Below, in pieces: positions 46,030 through 55,319 of a DNA stretch of 64,000 nucleotides. Position numbers and translations under genes: made by a program. Positions within the stretch are counted from its first letter, which is position 1. Each line of letters begins with the position of its first letter. The stretch is from Marichromatium bheemlicum. GTDB lineage: Bacteria; Pseudomonadota; Gammaproteobacteria; Chromatiales; Chromatiaceae. The notes below the pieces were generated by a model. The model was not told where the DNA came from. It was given only the letters and a program-made list of their open reading frames with translations, and did no database searches. The stretch covers positions 186,001-250,000 of the forward strand of contig NZ_JAAXKX010000002.1 of assembly GCF_012276755.1 (NCBI RefSeq), in the 5' to 3' direction.

Positions 46030-47631
46030 ATGGCAGCCACCCCCGTACCCACCAGCGAGCGTCGCCTGTGGACCTTCCACGGCGGCATCCACATCGCCGA
46101 CGAGAAGGCGTTGTCGAACGCCAGCGAGATCACCGTCGCCCCCATCCCGAAGCAGCTGGTGATCCCGCTGCAGCAGCACATCGGGGCCCCGGCGCGGGTG
46201 CTCGTCGAGGTCGGCGAGCGCGTGCTCAAGGGCCAGTGCATCGCCGCCGCCGACGGCTATGTCAGCGCCCCGGTGCACGCCTCGAGTTCGGGTACCGTGA
46301 TCGCCATCGAGGCGCGCCCAGTCCCCCATCCCTCCGGGCTCTCGGCGCTCTGCGCGGTGATCGAGACCGACGGCGAGGACACCTGGGCCGAACTACCCGA
46401 GCCGTTGACCCACTACGCCCAGCTCGATCCGGCCGAGGTGCGCGAGCGTATCCGCTGGGCCGGGGTCGTGGGCATGGGTGGGGCCTCCTTCCCCACCGGG
46501 GTCAAGCTCAACCCCGGACCCGACCGGCGCATCGACACCCTAGTGATCAACGGCGCCGAGTGCGAGCCCTACATCACCTGCGATGACCGCCTGATGCGCG
46601 AGCGCGCCAGCCGCATCCTCGAGGGGGTGCGGATCATGCGCCACCTGCTCGGCGGCCCCGGGGTACTGATCGGTATCGAGGACAACAAGCCCGAGGCGAT
46701 CGCGGCGATGCGCTTCGCCCTCGGCGAGAGTGACCTGCGCGCCAGCGCCGAGGTGGTGGCCATCCCCACGCGCTACCCGAGCGGCGGCGAGAAGCAGCTC
46801 ATCCGCATCCTCACCGGCAAGGAGGTGCCGAGCCACGGCATCCCGGCGCAGATCGGCATCGTCTGCCAGAACGTCGGCACCGCGCACGCGGTGGCCGAGG
46901 CGGTGCTTGAGGGTCGCCCGCTGATCTCGCGCGTGGTCACCGTCACCGGGCGCGCGATCACCACCCCGCGCAACCTCGCGGCGCGCATCGGCACCCCGGC
47001 GGCCGAGCTCATCGCCCACTGCGACGGCTATCGCGAACAGCCGCGCAAGCTCGTCTGCGGCGGCCCGATGATGGGCTTCGAACTACACGATCAGGTCGTC
47101 CCGGTGACCAAGCCAGTCAACTGCCTGCTGGCGCTCACCGCCGCCGAGGCCCCGGATCCCGGCCAAGCGCTCGCCTGCATCCGCTGCGGACGCTGTGCCG
47201 ACGCCTGCCCGGCCAACCTGCTGCCCCAGCAGCTCTACTGGTTCGCCCGCGCCAAGGACTTCGACCACGCCCAGGACTACAACCTGTTCGACTGCATCGA
47301 GTGCGGCTGCTGCGCCCAGGTCTGTCCCAGTCACATCCCGCTGGTGCAGTACTACCGCTACGCCAAGACCGAGGTGTGGGCGCGCGAGCAGGAAAAGCGC
47401 AAGGCCGAGGAGGCACGCCAACGCCACGAGGCCAAGCAGGCCCGTCTCGAGCGCCAGGAGCGCGAGCGCCAGGCGCGACTGCGCCAGAAGAAGGAGGCGC
47501 TCGCCGCCAAGGCCAAGGCCGAGGCCGGGGACAACGCCGGCAGCGAGGCCAAGCAGGCGGCGATCGCCGCGGCGCGCGCCCGCGCCGCGGCCAAGCAACA
47601 GGGCACCGGCGAGCCGGCCGACGGCGCTTGA
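46030..47631 (+). CDS. rnfC: Electron transport complex subunit RnfC
   Basis: Peripheral NADH/FMN subunit, 533 residues. GVVGMGGASFPTGVKL near residue 140 is the flavin/NADH-binding Gly-rich stretch. Two [4Fe-4S] motifs follow: CIRCGRCADACP and CIECGCCAQVCP. The last about 80 residues are a Lys/Ala/Glu/Arg-rich helical tail of the kind seen, with variable length, in proteobacterial RnfC. It should dock with RnfB on the cytoplasmic side. Confidence 0.96.
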   Translation: MAATPVPTSERRLWTFHGGIHIADEKALSNASEITVAPIPKQLVIPLQQHIGAPARVLVEVGERVLKGQCIAAADGYVSAPVHASSSGTVIAIEARPVPHPSGLSALCAVIETDGEDTWAELPEPLTHYAQLDPAEVRERIRWAGVVGMGGASFPTGVKLNPGPDRRIDTLVINGAECEPYITCDDRLMRERASRILEGVRIMRHLLGGPGVLIGIEDNKPEAIAAMRFALGESDLRASAEVVAIPTRYPSGGEKQLIRILTGKEVPSHGIPAQIGIVCQNVGTAHAVAEAVLEGRPLISRVVTVTGRAITTPRNLAARIGTPAAELIAHCDGYREQPRKLVCGGPMMGFELHDQVVPVTKPVNCLLALTAAEAPDPGQALACIRCGRCADACPANLLPQQLYWFARAKDFDHAQDYNLFDCIECGCCAQVCPSHIPLVQYYRYAKTEVWAREQEKRKAEEARQRHEAKQARLERQERERQARLRQKKEALAAKAKAEAGDNAGSEAKQAAIAAARARAAAKQQGTGEPADGA

Positions 47632-47689
47632 GCGCCGCCGGCGCCACTCCCCCAGATCCCGCAACCCCTTTCGAGCTTCGTGAATCCGC

Positions 47690-48736
47690 ATGACTAGCAC
47701 ACTGATCTCCTCCCCCCACGTCCCTCGGGTCAACCGGGTCGATCGCGTCATGCTCCAGGTGCTGCTCGCGCTGATGCCCGGGGTGCTGGCGATGATCTGG
47801 TTCTTCGGCTGGGGCGTGCTCGTCAACGTCATCCTCGCAGTCGGCTTCGCGGTGCTCGCCGAGGCACTGGTACTGCTGCTGCGCCGTCGTCCGGTGCTAC
47901 CGGCGCTGGGGGATCTCAGCGCGGTGGTCACCGCGGTGCTGTTCGCCATCTCGATACCGCCGACCCTGCCCTGGTGGATGACGCTGTTGGGGATGCTGTT
48001 CGCCATCGTGCTGGTCAAACAGCTCTACGGCGGGCTCGGCTACAACCCCTTCAACCCGGCGATGGCCGCCTATGTCTTCCTGCTGGTCTCCTACCCGGTG
48101 GCGATGACCAACTGGCTCGCCCCCGAGCTGCTCTCGGGGATCGACCTGTCGTTCAGCGACTCGCTGGCGATGATCCTCCATCAGGTGCTGCCCGCCGGGG
48201 TCGACTGGGACGCGGTGACCGCCGCGACCCCACTCGACGAGATGCGCACCCAGCTCGACGAGCAGCTGACCATCGCCGAGATCCGCGACCAGAGCGCGCT
48301 CTGGGGCGTGTTCGGTGGGCGTGGCTGGGAGTGGATCAGCGCCGCCTTCCTGCTCGGTGGGCTCTACCTGCTGTGGCGACGTACCATCACCTGGCACATC
48401 CCGGTGTCGATGCTCGCCGGGCTGCTCTCGCTAGCCACCCTGTTCTGGCTGATCGACCCCCAGACCCATCCCTTCCCGGCCTTCCATCTGTTCAGCGGCG
48501 CGGCCATCCTCGGCGCCTTCTTCATTGCCACCGACCCGGTCACTGCGACCACCACCCGCCGCGGCCAGCTGATCTATGGCGCCTGCATCGGCGCCACGGT
48601 GTTCGTGATCCGCACCTGGGGCGGCTACCCCGACGCGGTCGCCTTCGCGGTGCTGTTGATGAACATCGCCGCCCCCACCATCGACTACTACACCCAGCCT
48701 CGCGTCTTCGGACACGGTAGAGAACGCGCCCGATGA
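47690..48736 (+). CDS. rnfD: Electron transport complex subunit RnfD
   Basis: 348-residue membrane subunit with a covalently bound FMN in known homologues. The attachment motif appears as [10 protein letters not shown] with Thr180 as the likely flavin-linked residue. Nine or so hydrophobic segments are visible, and [15 protein letters not shown] and [12 protein letters not shown] are conserved. Its stop overlaps the rnfG start by 4 bp. Confidence 0.95.
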   Translation: MTSTLISSPHVPRVNRVDRVMLQVLLALMPGVLAMIWFFGWGVLVNVILAVGFAVLAEALVLLLRRRPVLPALGDLSAVVTAVLFAISIPPTLPWWMTLLGMLFAIVLVKQLYGGLGYNPFNPAMAAYVFLLVSYPVAMTNWLAPELLSGIDLSFSDSLAMILHQVLPAGVDWDAVTAATPLDEMRTQLDEQLTIAEIRDQSALWGVFGGRGWEWISAAFLLGGLYLLWRRTITWHIPVSMLAGLLSLATLFWLIDPQTHPFPAFHLFSGAAILGAFFIATDPVTATTTRRGQLIYGACIGATVFVIRTWGGYPDAVAFAVLLMNIAAPTIDYYTQPRVFGHGRERAR

Positions 48737-49395
48737 AGATCAAACCCATCCTGCTCGCCGCCTTCGTACTCAGTGCCTTCGCCGTGAGTGGTGTCGCCCT
48801 GGTGGTGATCACCCAGACGGTGATGGCCGATCGCATCGCCGAGAACCAGCGCCAGGCCATGGAGCGCAAACTCGCAGCCATCCTCCCCGCCGGGGAGTCC
48901 GACAACGACCCGCTCACCGACACCATCGAGGTCAGCGCCCGCGAGCTGCTCGGCGCCGACACCACCCGCGTCTACCGGGTCCGCAAGGGCGAGGCACCGG
49001 TGGCGGTCATCCTCGAACCGGTGGTCCCGGACGGCTACGCCGGCCCCATCCGCCTGTTGGTCTCGGTGCTCACCGACGGCAGCGTCGGCGGCGTGCGGGT
49101 GCTCTCCCACCACGAGACACCCGGGCTCGGCGACAAGATCGAGGAGGCCAAGTCGGATTGGGTCTACGACTTCGCCGGCACCTCGCTCGGCGATCCACCG
49201 CTCGAGCGCTGGGCGGTGAAACGCGATGGCGGCGACTTCGATCAGTTCACCGGCGCCACCATCACCCCACGCGCCATCGTCAAGGCGGTCAAGAACACCC
49301 TGATCTATGTCGAGCAACAGGGGGAGCGTCTCTACGAACAACCCGCGACCCAGACCGCGACGCGGCGCACCACGACCGACCAGGAGGCCTCCTGA
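48733..49395 (+). CDS. rnfG: Electron transport complex subunit RnfG
   Basis: 220 residues: an N-terminal membrane helix (about 5-30) and a periplasmic FMN-binding domain. The phosphoester-linked FMN would sit on Thr176 in [12 protein letters not shown], equivalent to Thr175 known from Vibrio cholerae. [17 protein letters not shown] is another family segment. The stop overlaps rnfE by one base. Confidence 0.95.
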   Translation: MKIKPILLAAFVLSAFAVSGVALVVITQTVMADRIAENQRQAMERKLAAILPAGESDNDPLTDTIEVSARELLGADTTRVYRVRKGEAPVAVILEPVVPDGYAGPIRLLVSVLTDGSVGGVRVLSHHETPGLGDKIEEAKSDWVYDFAGTSLGDPPLERWAVKRDGGDFDQFTGATITPRAIVKAVKNTLIYVEQQGERLYEQPATQTATRRTTTDQEAS

Positions 49396-50096
49396 TGGCG
49401 AAGGAGCAAGGTTATTTGTCACTCGTCACCGAGGGGCTGTGGCACAACAACCAGGCACTCGTCGCCCTGCTCGGACTCTGTCCGCTGCTGGCGACCACCA
49501 CCAGCGCAACCAACGGCCTCGGCATGGGCCTGGCGACCACCGCGGTGCTGGTGCTCTCCAACGTCACCATCTCGCTGATCCGTAACCTGGTACGCCCCGA
49601 GGTGCGGCTGCCGGTGTTCGTGCTGGTGATCGCCTCCTTCGTCACCGCCGTCGAGCTGACCATCCAGGCGCACTTCTACGAGCTTTATCTAGTGCTGGGG
49701 CTGTTCATCCCCTTGATCGTCACCAACTGCGCGATCATCGGTCGTGCCGAGGCCTTCGCCTCGAAGAACCGGGTCGATCGTGCCCTGGTCGACGGACTGG
49801 CGATGGGGGCCGGCTTCACCCTGGTGCTGATGGCACTCGGCGCGCTACGCGAGCTGGCGGGTCAAGGCACCCTCTTCTACCAGGCCCACCTGCTGCTCGG
49901 CGAGGCCGCGCGTGGGCTCACCATGACCCTCGGCGATGACTTCCAGGGCGCGCTGATCGCGATCCTGCCACCCGGGGCCTTCATCGGCCTGGGGCTGTTG
50001 ATCGCACTCAAGAACCTGGTCGACAAATGGCTGAGCCAGGCCGCCAAGCGACGCGCTAGTGCCGCCGCGAGCAACGCCGAGCCGAGCCTGAGCTGA
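49395..50096 (+). CDS. rnfE: Electron transport complex subunit RnfE
   Basis: 233-residue membrane subunit, paralogous to RnfA in inverted topology; [20 protein letters not shown] and [19 protein letters not shown] hold the conserved Cys residues. The start ATG 49395 shares its A with the rnfG stop, and CAGGAGG (49381-49387) is its ribosome site. The C-terminus is Ala/Ser-rich. It ends the rnf operon: neither rnfH nor nth follows. Confidence 0.95.
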   Translation: MAKEQGYLSLVTEGLWHNNQALVALLGLCPLLATTTSATNGLGMGLATTAVLVLSNVTISLIRNLVRPEVRLPVFVLVIASFVTAVELTIQAHFYELYLVLGLFIPLIVTNCAIIGRAEAFASKNRVDRALVDGLAMGAGFTLVLMALGALRELAGQGTLFYQAHLLLGEAARGLTMTLGDDFQGALIAILPPGAFIGLGLLIALKNLVDKWLSQAAKRRASAAASNAEPSLS

Positions 50097-50168
50097 CTCC
50101 CACGGGATTGCCAAGCCCAAACTTAGACCCCATAGTATTTAGGGGAATCGGCACCCGCCGCTTCCCCT

Positions 50169-50190
50169 GATGCCGGACCCCTCCGGCATC
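50169..50190 (+). terminator. Stem-loop after rnfE
   Basis: GATGCCGGA (50169-50177) and TCCGGCATC (50182-50190) form a perfect 9-bp stem with a CCCC loop, 73 bp after rnfE. No T-run follows. The next 270 bp before the riboswitch show no gene and no clear promoter to me. Confidence 0.5.
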
Positions 50191-50465
50191 CGGACGCCGC
50201 AGGGAGGCGGCGTCGGCGCGACCCCCAGGTCGCAGCGACGGACCGACGGGGCCAGCCCCCGTTCAGTGTCGCGACACCGACCAACGGTCGTACGTCGCCA
50301 CCCGCAATCCATGCAACCATTTGAGTGAACGATCGCGCGCGGGATCCAAGCGACCCCGCACTCAGCACCTTGGGAGACGCCGCCCGGGCCACACCGGCCG
50401 GATCCGGCCTCGCCGATGCTCGCAGCGTGCGGACATCGACTCGACCAAACTCAAGGCGCACCTAT

Positions 50466-50606
50466 TCTCGGGGCAGGGTGAAATTCCCGACCGGCGGTGA
50501 CTCCGCGAGATGCGGACAGCCCGCGAGCGCCCGCCGCCAACGGCGGGGTCAGCAGATCCGGTGAGACTCCGGGGCCGACGGTGAGAGTCCGGATGACAGA
50601 GGATAG
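50466..50606 (+). ncRNA. FMN riboswitch (RFN element)
   Basis: The aptamer signature is clear: TCGGGGCAGGGTGAAATTCC, then CCGACCGGCGGTGA, a variable arm, GCCCGCGAGC, and GATCCGGTGAGACTCCGGGG, then CCGACGGTGAGAGTCCGGAT and the closing AGAGGATA. These pair as the five-helix junction with its P1 base (ATTCTC with GAGGAT). It lies about 100 bp before ribB and should reduce ribB expression when FMN is plentiful. Confidence 0.96.
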
Positions 50607-50644
50607 GGTCGCGACCCGGTCCGTCCCCTCGTGGGGGCGCGACC
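50607..50644 (+). promoter_or_regulatory. Expression-platform hairpin of the FMN riboswitch
   Basis: GGTCGCG (50607-50613) pairs with CGCGACC (50638-50644), and CCCC/GGGG pair inside, directly after the aptamer. There is no T-run and the ribB ATG is 63 bp further on. The mechanism (termination, or a folding switch hiding the ribosome site) is unclear. Confidence 0.55.
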
Positions 50645-50707
50645 GTGCTGTGCCCGCTCCCCTTCACTGCCCTGATTCAGATCACTCGGACGTCGTTTCA
50701 GCGAGCC

Positions 50708-51415
50708 ATGAATCAGATCCAAGCATTTCCCTTACTCAACCGCTTCGGTGACCCCGAAACGCGTGTCGCCAACGCCATCGCCGCCCTGCGCGCAGGCTCC
50801 GGCGTGCTGCTCGTCGACGACGAAGACCGCGAGAACGAGGGCGACCTCATCTTCCCGGCCGAAACCATCGAGCCGGCACAGATGGCGCTGCTCATCCGCG
50901 AGTGCAGCGGCATCGTCTGTCTCTGCCTCGAGGAAGAGCGCTTGCGCCAGCTCGAGTTACCGATGATGGTCGAGCACAACACCAGCCGTAACGGCACCGC
51001 CTTCACCGTCACCATCGAGGCGCGCGAGGGCGTGACCACCGGCGTGTCGGCGGCCGACCGCGTCACCACCATCCGCACCGCTGTCGCCCCCGACGCCCGC
51101 CCCGAGGACCTGTCCCACCCAGGACATGTGTTCCCGCTACGAGCCCGTCCCGGCGGTGTCCTCGCCCGCCGCGGCCACACCGAGGGCACGATCGACCTAA
51201 TGCGCTTGGCCGGGTTTGCCCCCGCTGGCGTACTGTGCGAGCTGACCAACCCTGACGGCACCATGTCGCGGCTACCCGAGATCGTCGACTTCGCGCTGCG
51301 TCACCAGATGCCGGTGTTGACCATCGAGGACCTAGTTGCCCACCGCCTGCGGACCGAGGCGGCCCCCTCGATCGATCAACTCCGACAGCCTGAGATCGCC
51401 CGCGAAAGCGCTTGA
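50708..51415 (+). CDS. ribB: 3,4-dihydroxy-2-butanone 4-phosphate synthase
   Basis: Makes the four-carbon unit for riboflavin from ribulose 5-phosphate. It has 235 residues and is the single-domain E. coli type, not fused to GTP cyclohydrolase [18 protein letters not shown] holds the metal-binding acidic residues, and [13 protein letters not shown] the second metal/His site. The start ATG 50708 (MNQIQAF) fits the family; codons before it belong to the riboswitch leader. It is a stand-alone, FMN-riboswitch-controlled copy. Confidence 0.96.
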   Translation: MNQIQAFPLLNRFGDPETRVANAIAALRAGSGVLLVDDEDRENEGDLIFPAETIEPAQMALLIRECSGIVCLCLEEERLRQLELPMMVEHNTSRNGTAFTVTIEAREGVTTGVSAADRVTTIRTAVAPDARPEDLSHPGHVFPLRARPGGVLARRGHTEGTIDLMRLAGFAPAGVLCELTNPDGTMSRLPEIVDFALRHQMPVLTIEDLVAHRLRTEAAPSIDQLRQPEIARESA

Positions 51416-51423
51416 TCCTTCGA

Positions 51424-51446
51424 CCCGGCGCCTCTCAGGCGCCGGG
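51424..51446 (+). terminator. Stem-loop after ribB
   Basis: CCCGGCGCC (51424-51432) and GGCGCCGGG (51438-51446) form a perfect 9-bp stem with a 5-base loop, 8 bp after the ribB stop, followed by CTCCTTG. Confidence 0.65.
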
Positions 51447-51502
51447 CTCCTTGCCCCGCTCGACGCCCCTCAAGCAGCGATATCACCCCCCTGACACCTC
51501 CT

Positions 51503-51523
51503 GTTCACGACCTCGTCGTGAAC
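51503..51523. promoter_or_regulatory. Perfect 9-bp inverted repeat upstream of the porin promoter
   Basis: GTTCACGAC and GTCGTGAAC flank a CTC centre, 11 bp before a consensus -35. The placement suits an operator, though a hairpin terminator for upstream transcription is also possible. Confidence 0.4.
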
Positions 51524-51534
51524 GACGGTCATGC

Positions 51535-51580
51535 TTGACAAGTACCCTGTCATTAAATCATAAACAAAAACGATTCGCGT
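51535..51580 (+). promoter_or_regulatory. Porin promoter with possible Fur-like site
   Basis: A perfect TTGACA (51535-51540) is followed after 17-18 bp by a weak -10 (TCATAA or CATAAA, 51558-51564). The AT-rich segment just after it (about 51563-51580, with AAAACGATTCGCGTTAAT) partly resembles Fur-box half-sites. The gene product suggests iron control, but the match is loose. Confidence 0.35.
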
Positions 51581-51654
51581 TAATGTATGCTTTGCCGTCT
51601 TTACGTAACGCACCCGCTCGCGTTTGTCACTATCCCGCAGGAGAAGTCAGCAAC

Positions 51655-52845
51655 ATGTCCGTACGCACCGTCTCGGCCGCCATCACGCTCGCGCTCGCCG
51701 GTCAGATCCCAGCCCATGCCGACACCCTCGAGCAACGCGTCATGCGCCTCGAGCAAGAGAATCAGACACAGGCAAGATTGATCGCAGAACAGCAGGCGGC
51801 ACTCGCGGGCCAGCCCGAACGCATCAAGCGTCTCGAGACCACGCTCGAGGACAAGCGGATGGCGCAGAACTGGGGCGGCGGCTGGTTCCAGAACATCGAG
51901 ATCGCCGGCCTGATCGAGGTCGAGGCCAACCACACCAGCCCCTATACCGGCAGCGACGAGAGCGACATCGTGCTGGCGACCTTCGAACTCGGCATCGCGG
52001 CGCAGGTCAACGACTGGGTCGAGGCCAACGCCTCGCTGCTCTACGAGGAAGACGACACCGACCTCGAGGTCGACAACGCCTATGTCACCATCGCCAACCT
52101 CGATCACAGCCCGCTGTTCCTCAGCGCCGGTCAGTTCTATGTCCCCTTCGGCAACTACGAGAGCAACCTGATCTCCAGCCCGCTGACCAAGGAGATCGGT
52201 GAGACCCGCGAGACCAGCGCCCAGTTTGGCTTCGTCCACGGTGACTTCAACGGCAGCGTCTACACCTTCAACGGCGATCGCAAGATCGATGGCGAGAACG
52301 AGATCGGCAGTTGGGGCGCCAACCTCGGCTTCGCCCAAGCCTTCGACGACCGGGCCTGGAGTCTCGGTGTGGGCTACATCAGCGACCTTGGCGACTCCGA
52401 CACCCTGCAGGACGTGATCGCCGACAATCGCGCCGGGCTGGGCGACGCCACCGAGCGCACCGGCGGCTGGACCGCCAGTGCCGCAGCGGCCTTCGGTCCC
52501 TTCAACCTGATCGGTGAGTATCTCGCCGCCACCGAGGAGTTCGAGGTCGGCAGCCTCAGCTTCGAGGGCCAGGGCGCCAAGCCCACCGCCTGGAACATCG
52601 AGGCCGGCTATACCTTCGAGGTGATGGGCAAGGAGGTGGTCGCCGCAGCAGCCTACCAGGGCTCCACCGAGGCCCTCGCACTGGAGCTGCCGGAAGAGCG
52701 CTGGCTGGTCGGCGTCTCGGTCGGCATCTTCGACAACACCGCACTGTCGCTGGAATGGTCGTACGATACCGACTACGACCGTGCCGAGGGCGGCACCGGC
52801 GAGTCGGCCAATACCATCCTGGCGCAACTCGCCGTCGAGTTCTGA
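51655..52845 (+). CDS. LbtU-like siderophore porin / outer-membrane beta-barrel protein
   Basis: 396 residues. The signal peptide (MSVRTVSAAITLALAGQIPAHA) is followed by a short coiled coil (about 24-65, LEQRVMRLEQENQTQARLIAEQ). Next come alternating strands rich in Gly/aromatic residues, ending in a C-terminal AVEF with the terminal Phe typical of outer-membrane barrels. The layout matches proteins annotated as LbtU-family siderophore porins, named after the Legionella legiobactin receptor. I start at ATG 51655, with AGGAGA 10 bases upstream. Ligand specificity is not evident. A stem-loop at 52869 ends the transcript. Confidence 0.75.
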   Translation: MSVRTVSAAITLALAGQIPAHADTLEQRVMRLEQENQTQARLIAEQQAALAGQPERIKRLETTLEDKRMAQNWGGGWFQNIEIAGLIEVEANHTSPYTGSDESDIVLATFELGIAAQVNDWVEANASLLYEEDDTDLEVDNAYVTIANLDHSPLFLSAGQFYVPFGNYESNLISSPLTKEIGETRETSAQFGFVHGDFNGSVYTFNGDRKIDGENEIGSWGANLGFAQAFDDRAWSLGVGYISDLGDSDTLQDVIADNRAGLGDATERTGGWTASAAAAFGPFNLIGEYLAATEEFEVGSLSFEGQGAKPTAWNIEAGYTFEVMGKEVVAAAAYQGSTEALALELPEERWLVGVSVGIFDNTALSLEWSYDTDYDRAEGGTGESANTILAQLAVEF

Positions 52846-52868
52846 GCCCATCACCGTCGACCCAGCCC

Positions 52869-52892
52869 GCCCCGCTCCAGTCTGAGCGGGGC
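52869..52892 (+). terminator. Stem-loop between porin and dmeF genes
   Basis: GCCCCGCTC (52869-52877) and GAGCGGGGC (52884-52892) form a perfect 9-bp stem with a 6-base loop, 23 bp after the porin stop. No T-run. Confidence 0.6.
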
Positions 52893-52963
52893 CTGGCAAG
52901 CACAGAGGACCGGAGCAGAATCGACCGGTCCATAGACAACCACCCCACTCAACCAGCCCCAAG

Positions 52964-53917
52964 ATGCACGTCCATACCCTCGAGCGCTGGCAACACAGCC
53001 ACGACTTCGCAGTCCACAACGATCGCGGCGAACGCAACACCTACTACGTGCTCGCCCTGACCGCAGTCACCATGGTCGTCGAGATCGGCGCCGGGACCGT
53101 CTACGGATCCATGGCCCTGCTCGCCGACGGCTGGCACATGGGCACCCATGTCGCCGCCTTTCTCATCGCCATCCTCGCCTATCGCTATGCCGCTCGTCAC
53201 GCCCACGACCCCGCGCACAGCTTCGGCACCGGCAAGATCAACGTGCTCGGCGGCTTCGCCAGCGCGATCGCGCTCGGCACCGTCGCGCTGATGATGCTGA
53301 TCGAGTCGCTGCAGCGGCTGATCGACCCGCAGACCATCCACTTCAACGAGTCGATCCTGGTCGCCCTGCTCGGGCTCGGGGTCAACCTCGCCAGCGCCCT
53401 GCTGCTCAAGGACGCTCACCACCACCATGGCCATGCCCACCACCATGGCCCCGACGCCCACCACCACGATCACGACCACAACCTGCGCGCGGCCTATGTA
53501 CACGTCATCGCCGATGCGCTGACCTCGCTGCTGGCGATCGCCGCGCTGCTCGCCGGTAAGCTGCTCGGCTGGCACTGGCTCGATCCGGTGATGGGTATGG
53601 TCGGCGCTGCCATCATCACCGTCTGGGCCTATGGGCTGCTGCGTGAGACCACACCGATCCTGGTCGACACCAGCATCGAGCCCCGCTACCGCGAGGCCAT
53701 GCGTGCGGCAATCGAGGCCGATGCCGACAACCGCGTCGCCGACATGCACGTGTGGCGCGTCGGCGCCAACCACTATGCCGCCATCATCTCGCTGGTGACC
53801 CACGAGCCACGCCCAGTGGAACACTACAAGCAGCTGCTTGCCGACTTCGACCGCATCGCCCACCTCACCGTCGAGGTCAACGCCTGTGCCGGCCCTTCCT
53901 GCCTGACACCGAGCTGA
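52964..53917 (+). CDS. dmeF: CDF-family divalent cation (cobalt/nickel) efflux protein DmeF
   Basis: 317-residue antiporter that exports Co2+ and related ions to the periplasm. The N-terminal HVHTLERWQHSHDF and the first helices are DmeF-like. LLADGWHMGTHV supplies the His/Asp site in helix 2, and VHVIADALTSLLAI its partner in helix 5. A His-rich loop between helices 4 and 5 (about residues 148-173, many HHH and HDH groups) probably collects metal. The usual DmeR/RcnR-type repressor gene is not adjacent. Confidence 0.92.
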   Translation: MHVHTLERWQHSHDFAVHNDRGERNTYYVLALTAVTMVVEIGAGTVYGSMALLADGWHMGTHVAAFLIAILAYRYAARHAHDPAHSFGTGKINVLGGFASAIALGTVALMMLIESLQRLIDPQTIHFNESILVALLGLGVNLASALLLKDAHHHHGHAHHHGPDAHHHDHDHNLRAAYVHVIADALTSLLAIAALLAGKLLGWHWLDPVMGMVGAAIITVWAYGLLRETTPILVDTSIEPRYREAMRAAIEADADNRVADMHVWRVGANHYAAIISLVTHEPRPVEHYKQLLADFDRIAHLTVEVNACAGPSCLTPS

Positions 53918-54046
53918 CCGCAACACCGCGACGCGCGACGCTGGAACTCACCCCGGATCGCCACAACCTCAATCCCTGAGTCACCCAATCGCGCGTCGCC
54001 CCCGTCCGGGGTCACCGCTAGCGACGCAATCAGATCGAGGCACCCC

Positions 54047-55306
54047 ATGGACGCAGACGTCATCGTCATCGGCGCCGGGCTCTCCGGCCTCGCCTGCGCC
54101 GTCCATCTTCACGAGGCCGGGCTCACCCCCCTGGTGCTCGAGGCCGGCGAACGCATCGGCGGACGCGTCGCCACCGAGCGACGCGACGGCTTCCTGCTCG
54201 ACCGCGGTTTCCAGGTGCTTCAGACCTGGTACCCGGAGGCACGACGCATGTTCGACTACCAGCGACTCGACCTGCGCCCCTTCTACCCCGGCGCACTGAG
54301 CTGGTTCGACGGCCGCCTGCATCGCGTCAGCGACGTCTGGCGCCGCCCACTGCGCCTCCCCCAGATGATCACCTCCCCCGTCGGCACAGTCGCCGACAAG
54401 TGGCGGCTGCTGCGATTCCGCCACCAGGCACTCGCCGGCGATCTCACCACGCTCTACACCCGCCCCGAAACCAGCGCCGCCTCACGCCTCGAGGCACTCG
54501 GCTTCTCGCCACGGATCCGCGAGCGTTTCTTCCTGCCGTTCTTCTCCGGGGTCTTCTTCGACCCCAAACTCGAGATCTCGAGTCACGCCTTCGAGTTCGT
54601 CTTCCGCGCCTTCGCGCTCGGCGACACCGCACTCCCTGCCCAGGGCATGGAACAGCTCCCACGCCAACTCGCCACACGTCTGCCCAGCGGCGTGATCCGG
54701 CTCGGCAGTCGGGTCGAGCGACTCGAACGCGGGCGGGTACAGCTCGCCTCAGGGCAGTGGCTGCGCGCCCGGGCGGTGGTGATCGCCACCGACGGCAACA
54801 CCGCCGCGACGTTGCTCGGCGAGCCCCAGCAACCGATGCGCGCCACCACCAGCATCCACTTCGCCGCCCCCCACCCACCGTTCAGTGGCAACGAGCTGGT
54901 GATCAACGGCAGCGGTCGAGGGGTGATCAACAGCCTGCTGTGCCCGAGCAACCTCTCCGAATACTATGCCCCACCGGAACGCGCCCTGGTGACGGTCAAC
55001 TGTCTCGGCGCTAGCCACAACCCGGACACCCTCGAGACCCAGCTCAGGCGTGAACTGGTGACCTGGTTCGGGGAGTCGGTCGCCGAGTGGGAGCGGCTTG
55101 CGGTCCATCGCATCCCCCAGGCACTACCGCTACAGCGCCCGCCGGTGATGGCGCAGACCAAGGCACCCCAGCGCGGTGAACGGCTATGGCTGTGCGGAGA
55201 AGCGGCTGGACCGACCTCGATCCACTGGGCGTTGGTCGGTGGTCGCCTCGCCGCCGAGGCGGTGGTCGGCAGCGTGCGCCCCCGCGCGGTGCGTCAACAC
55301 GTCTGA
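54047..55306 (+). CDS. FAD-dependent oxidoreductase (amine-oxidase/desaturase-like)
   Basis: 419 residues. The N-terminal dinucleotide fold VIVIGAGLSGLACAVHLHEAG and the following LEAGERIGGRV are the FAD motifs of the amine oxidase, protoporphyrinogen oxidase and phytoene desaturase superfamily. The C-terminal LWLCGEAAGPTSIHWALVGGRLAAE (25 residues, at about 380-404) is the second FAD contact. In a phototroph a carotenoid or porphyrin role is possible, but no pigment gene is nearby and the substrate is unknown. It converges on yfbR with a 13-bp gap. Confidence 0.85.
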   Translation: MDADVIVIGAGLSGLACAVHLHEAGLTPLVLEAGERIGGRVATERRDGFLLDRGFQVLQTWYPEARRMFDYQRLDLRPFYPGALSWFDGRLHRVSDVWRRPLRLPQMITSPVGTVADKWRLLRFRHQALAGDLTTLYTRPETSAASRLEALGFSPRIRERFFLPFFSGVFFDPKLEISSHAFEFVFRAFALGDTALPAQGMEQLPRQLATRLPSGVIRLGSRVERLERGRVQLASGQWLRARAVVIATDGNTAATLLGEPQQPMRATTSIHFAAPHPPFSGNELVINGSGRGVINSLLCPSNLSEYYAPPERALVTVNCLGASHNPDTLETQLRRELVTWFGESVAEWERLAVHRIPQALPLQRPPVMAQTKAPQRGERLWLCGEAAGPTSIHWALVGGRLAAEAVVGSVRPRAVRQHV

Positions 55307-55319
55307 GCGTGCCCGCTAT

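Noticed and set aside
48496-48540. Apparent loss of the FMN Thr in RnfD (SGAAILG)
   Set aside because: The flavin-linked Thr belongs to the motif near residue 180 (TAATPL), which is intact; SGAAILG is a different loop.
51601-53040. 479-codon minus-strand frame across the porin and dmeF start
   Set aside because: Antisense shadow; the plus strand has a signal peptide, ribosome site and barrel features.
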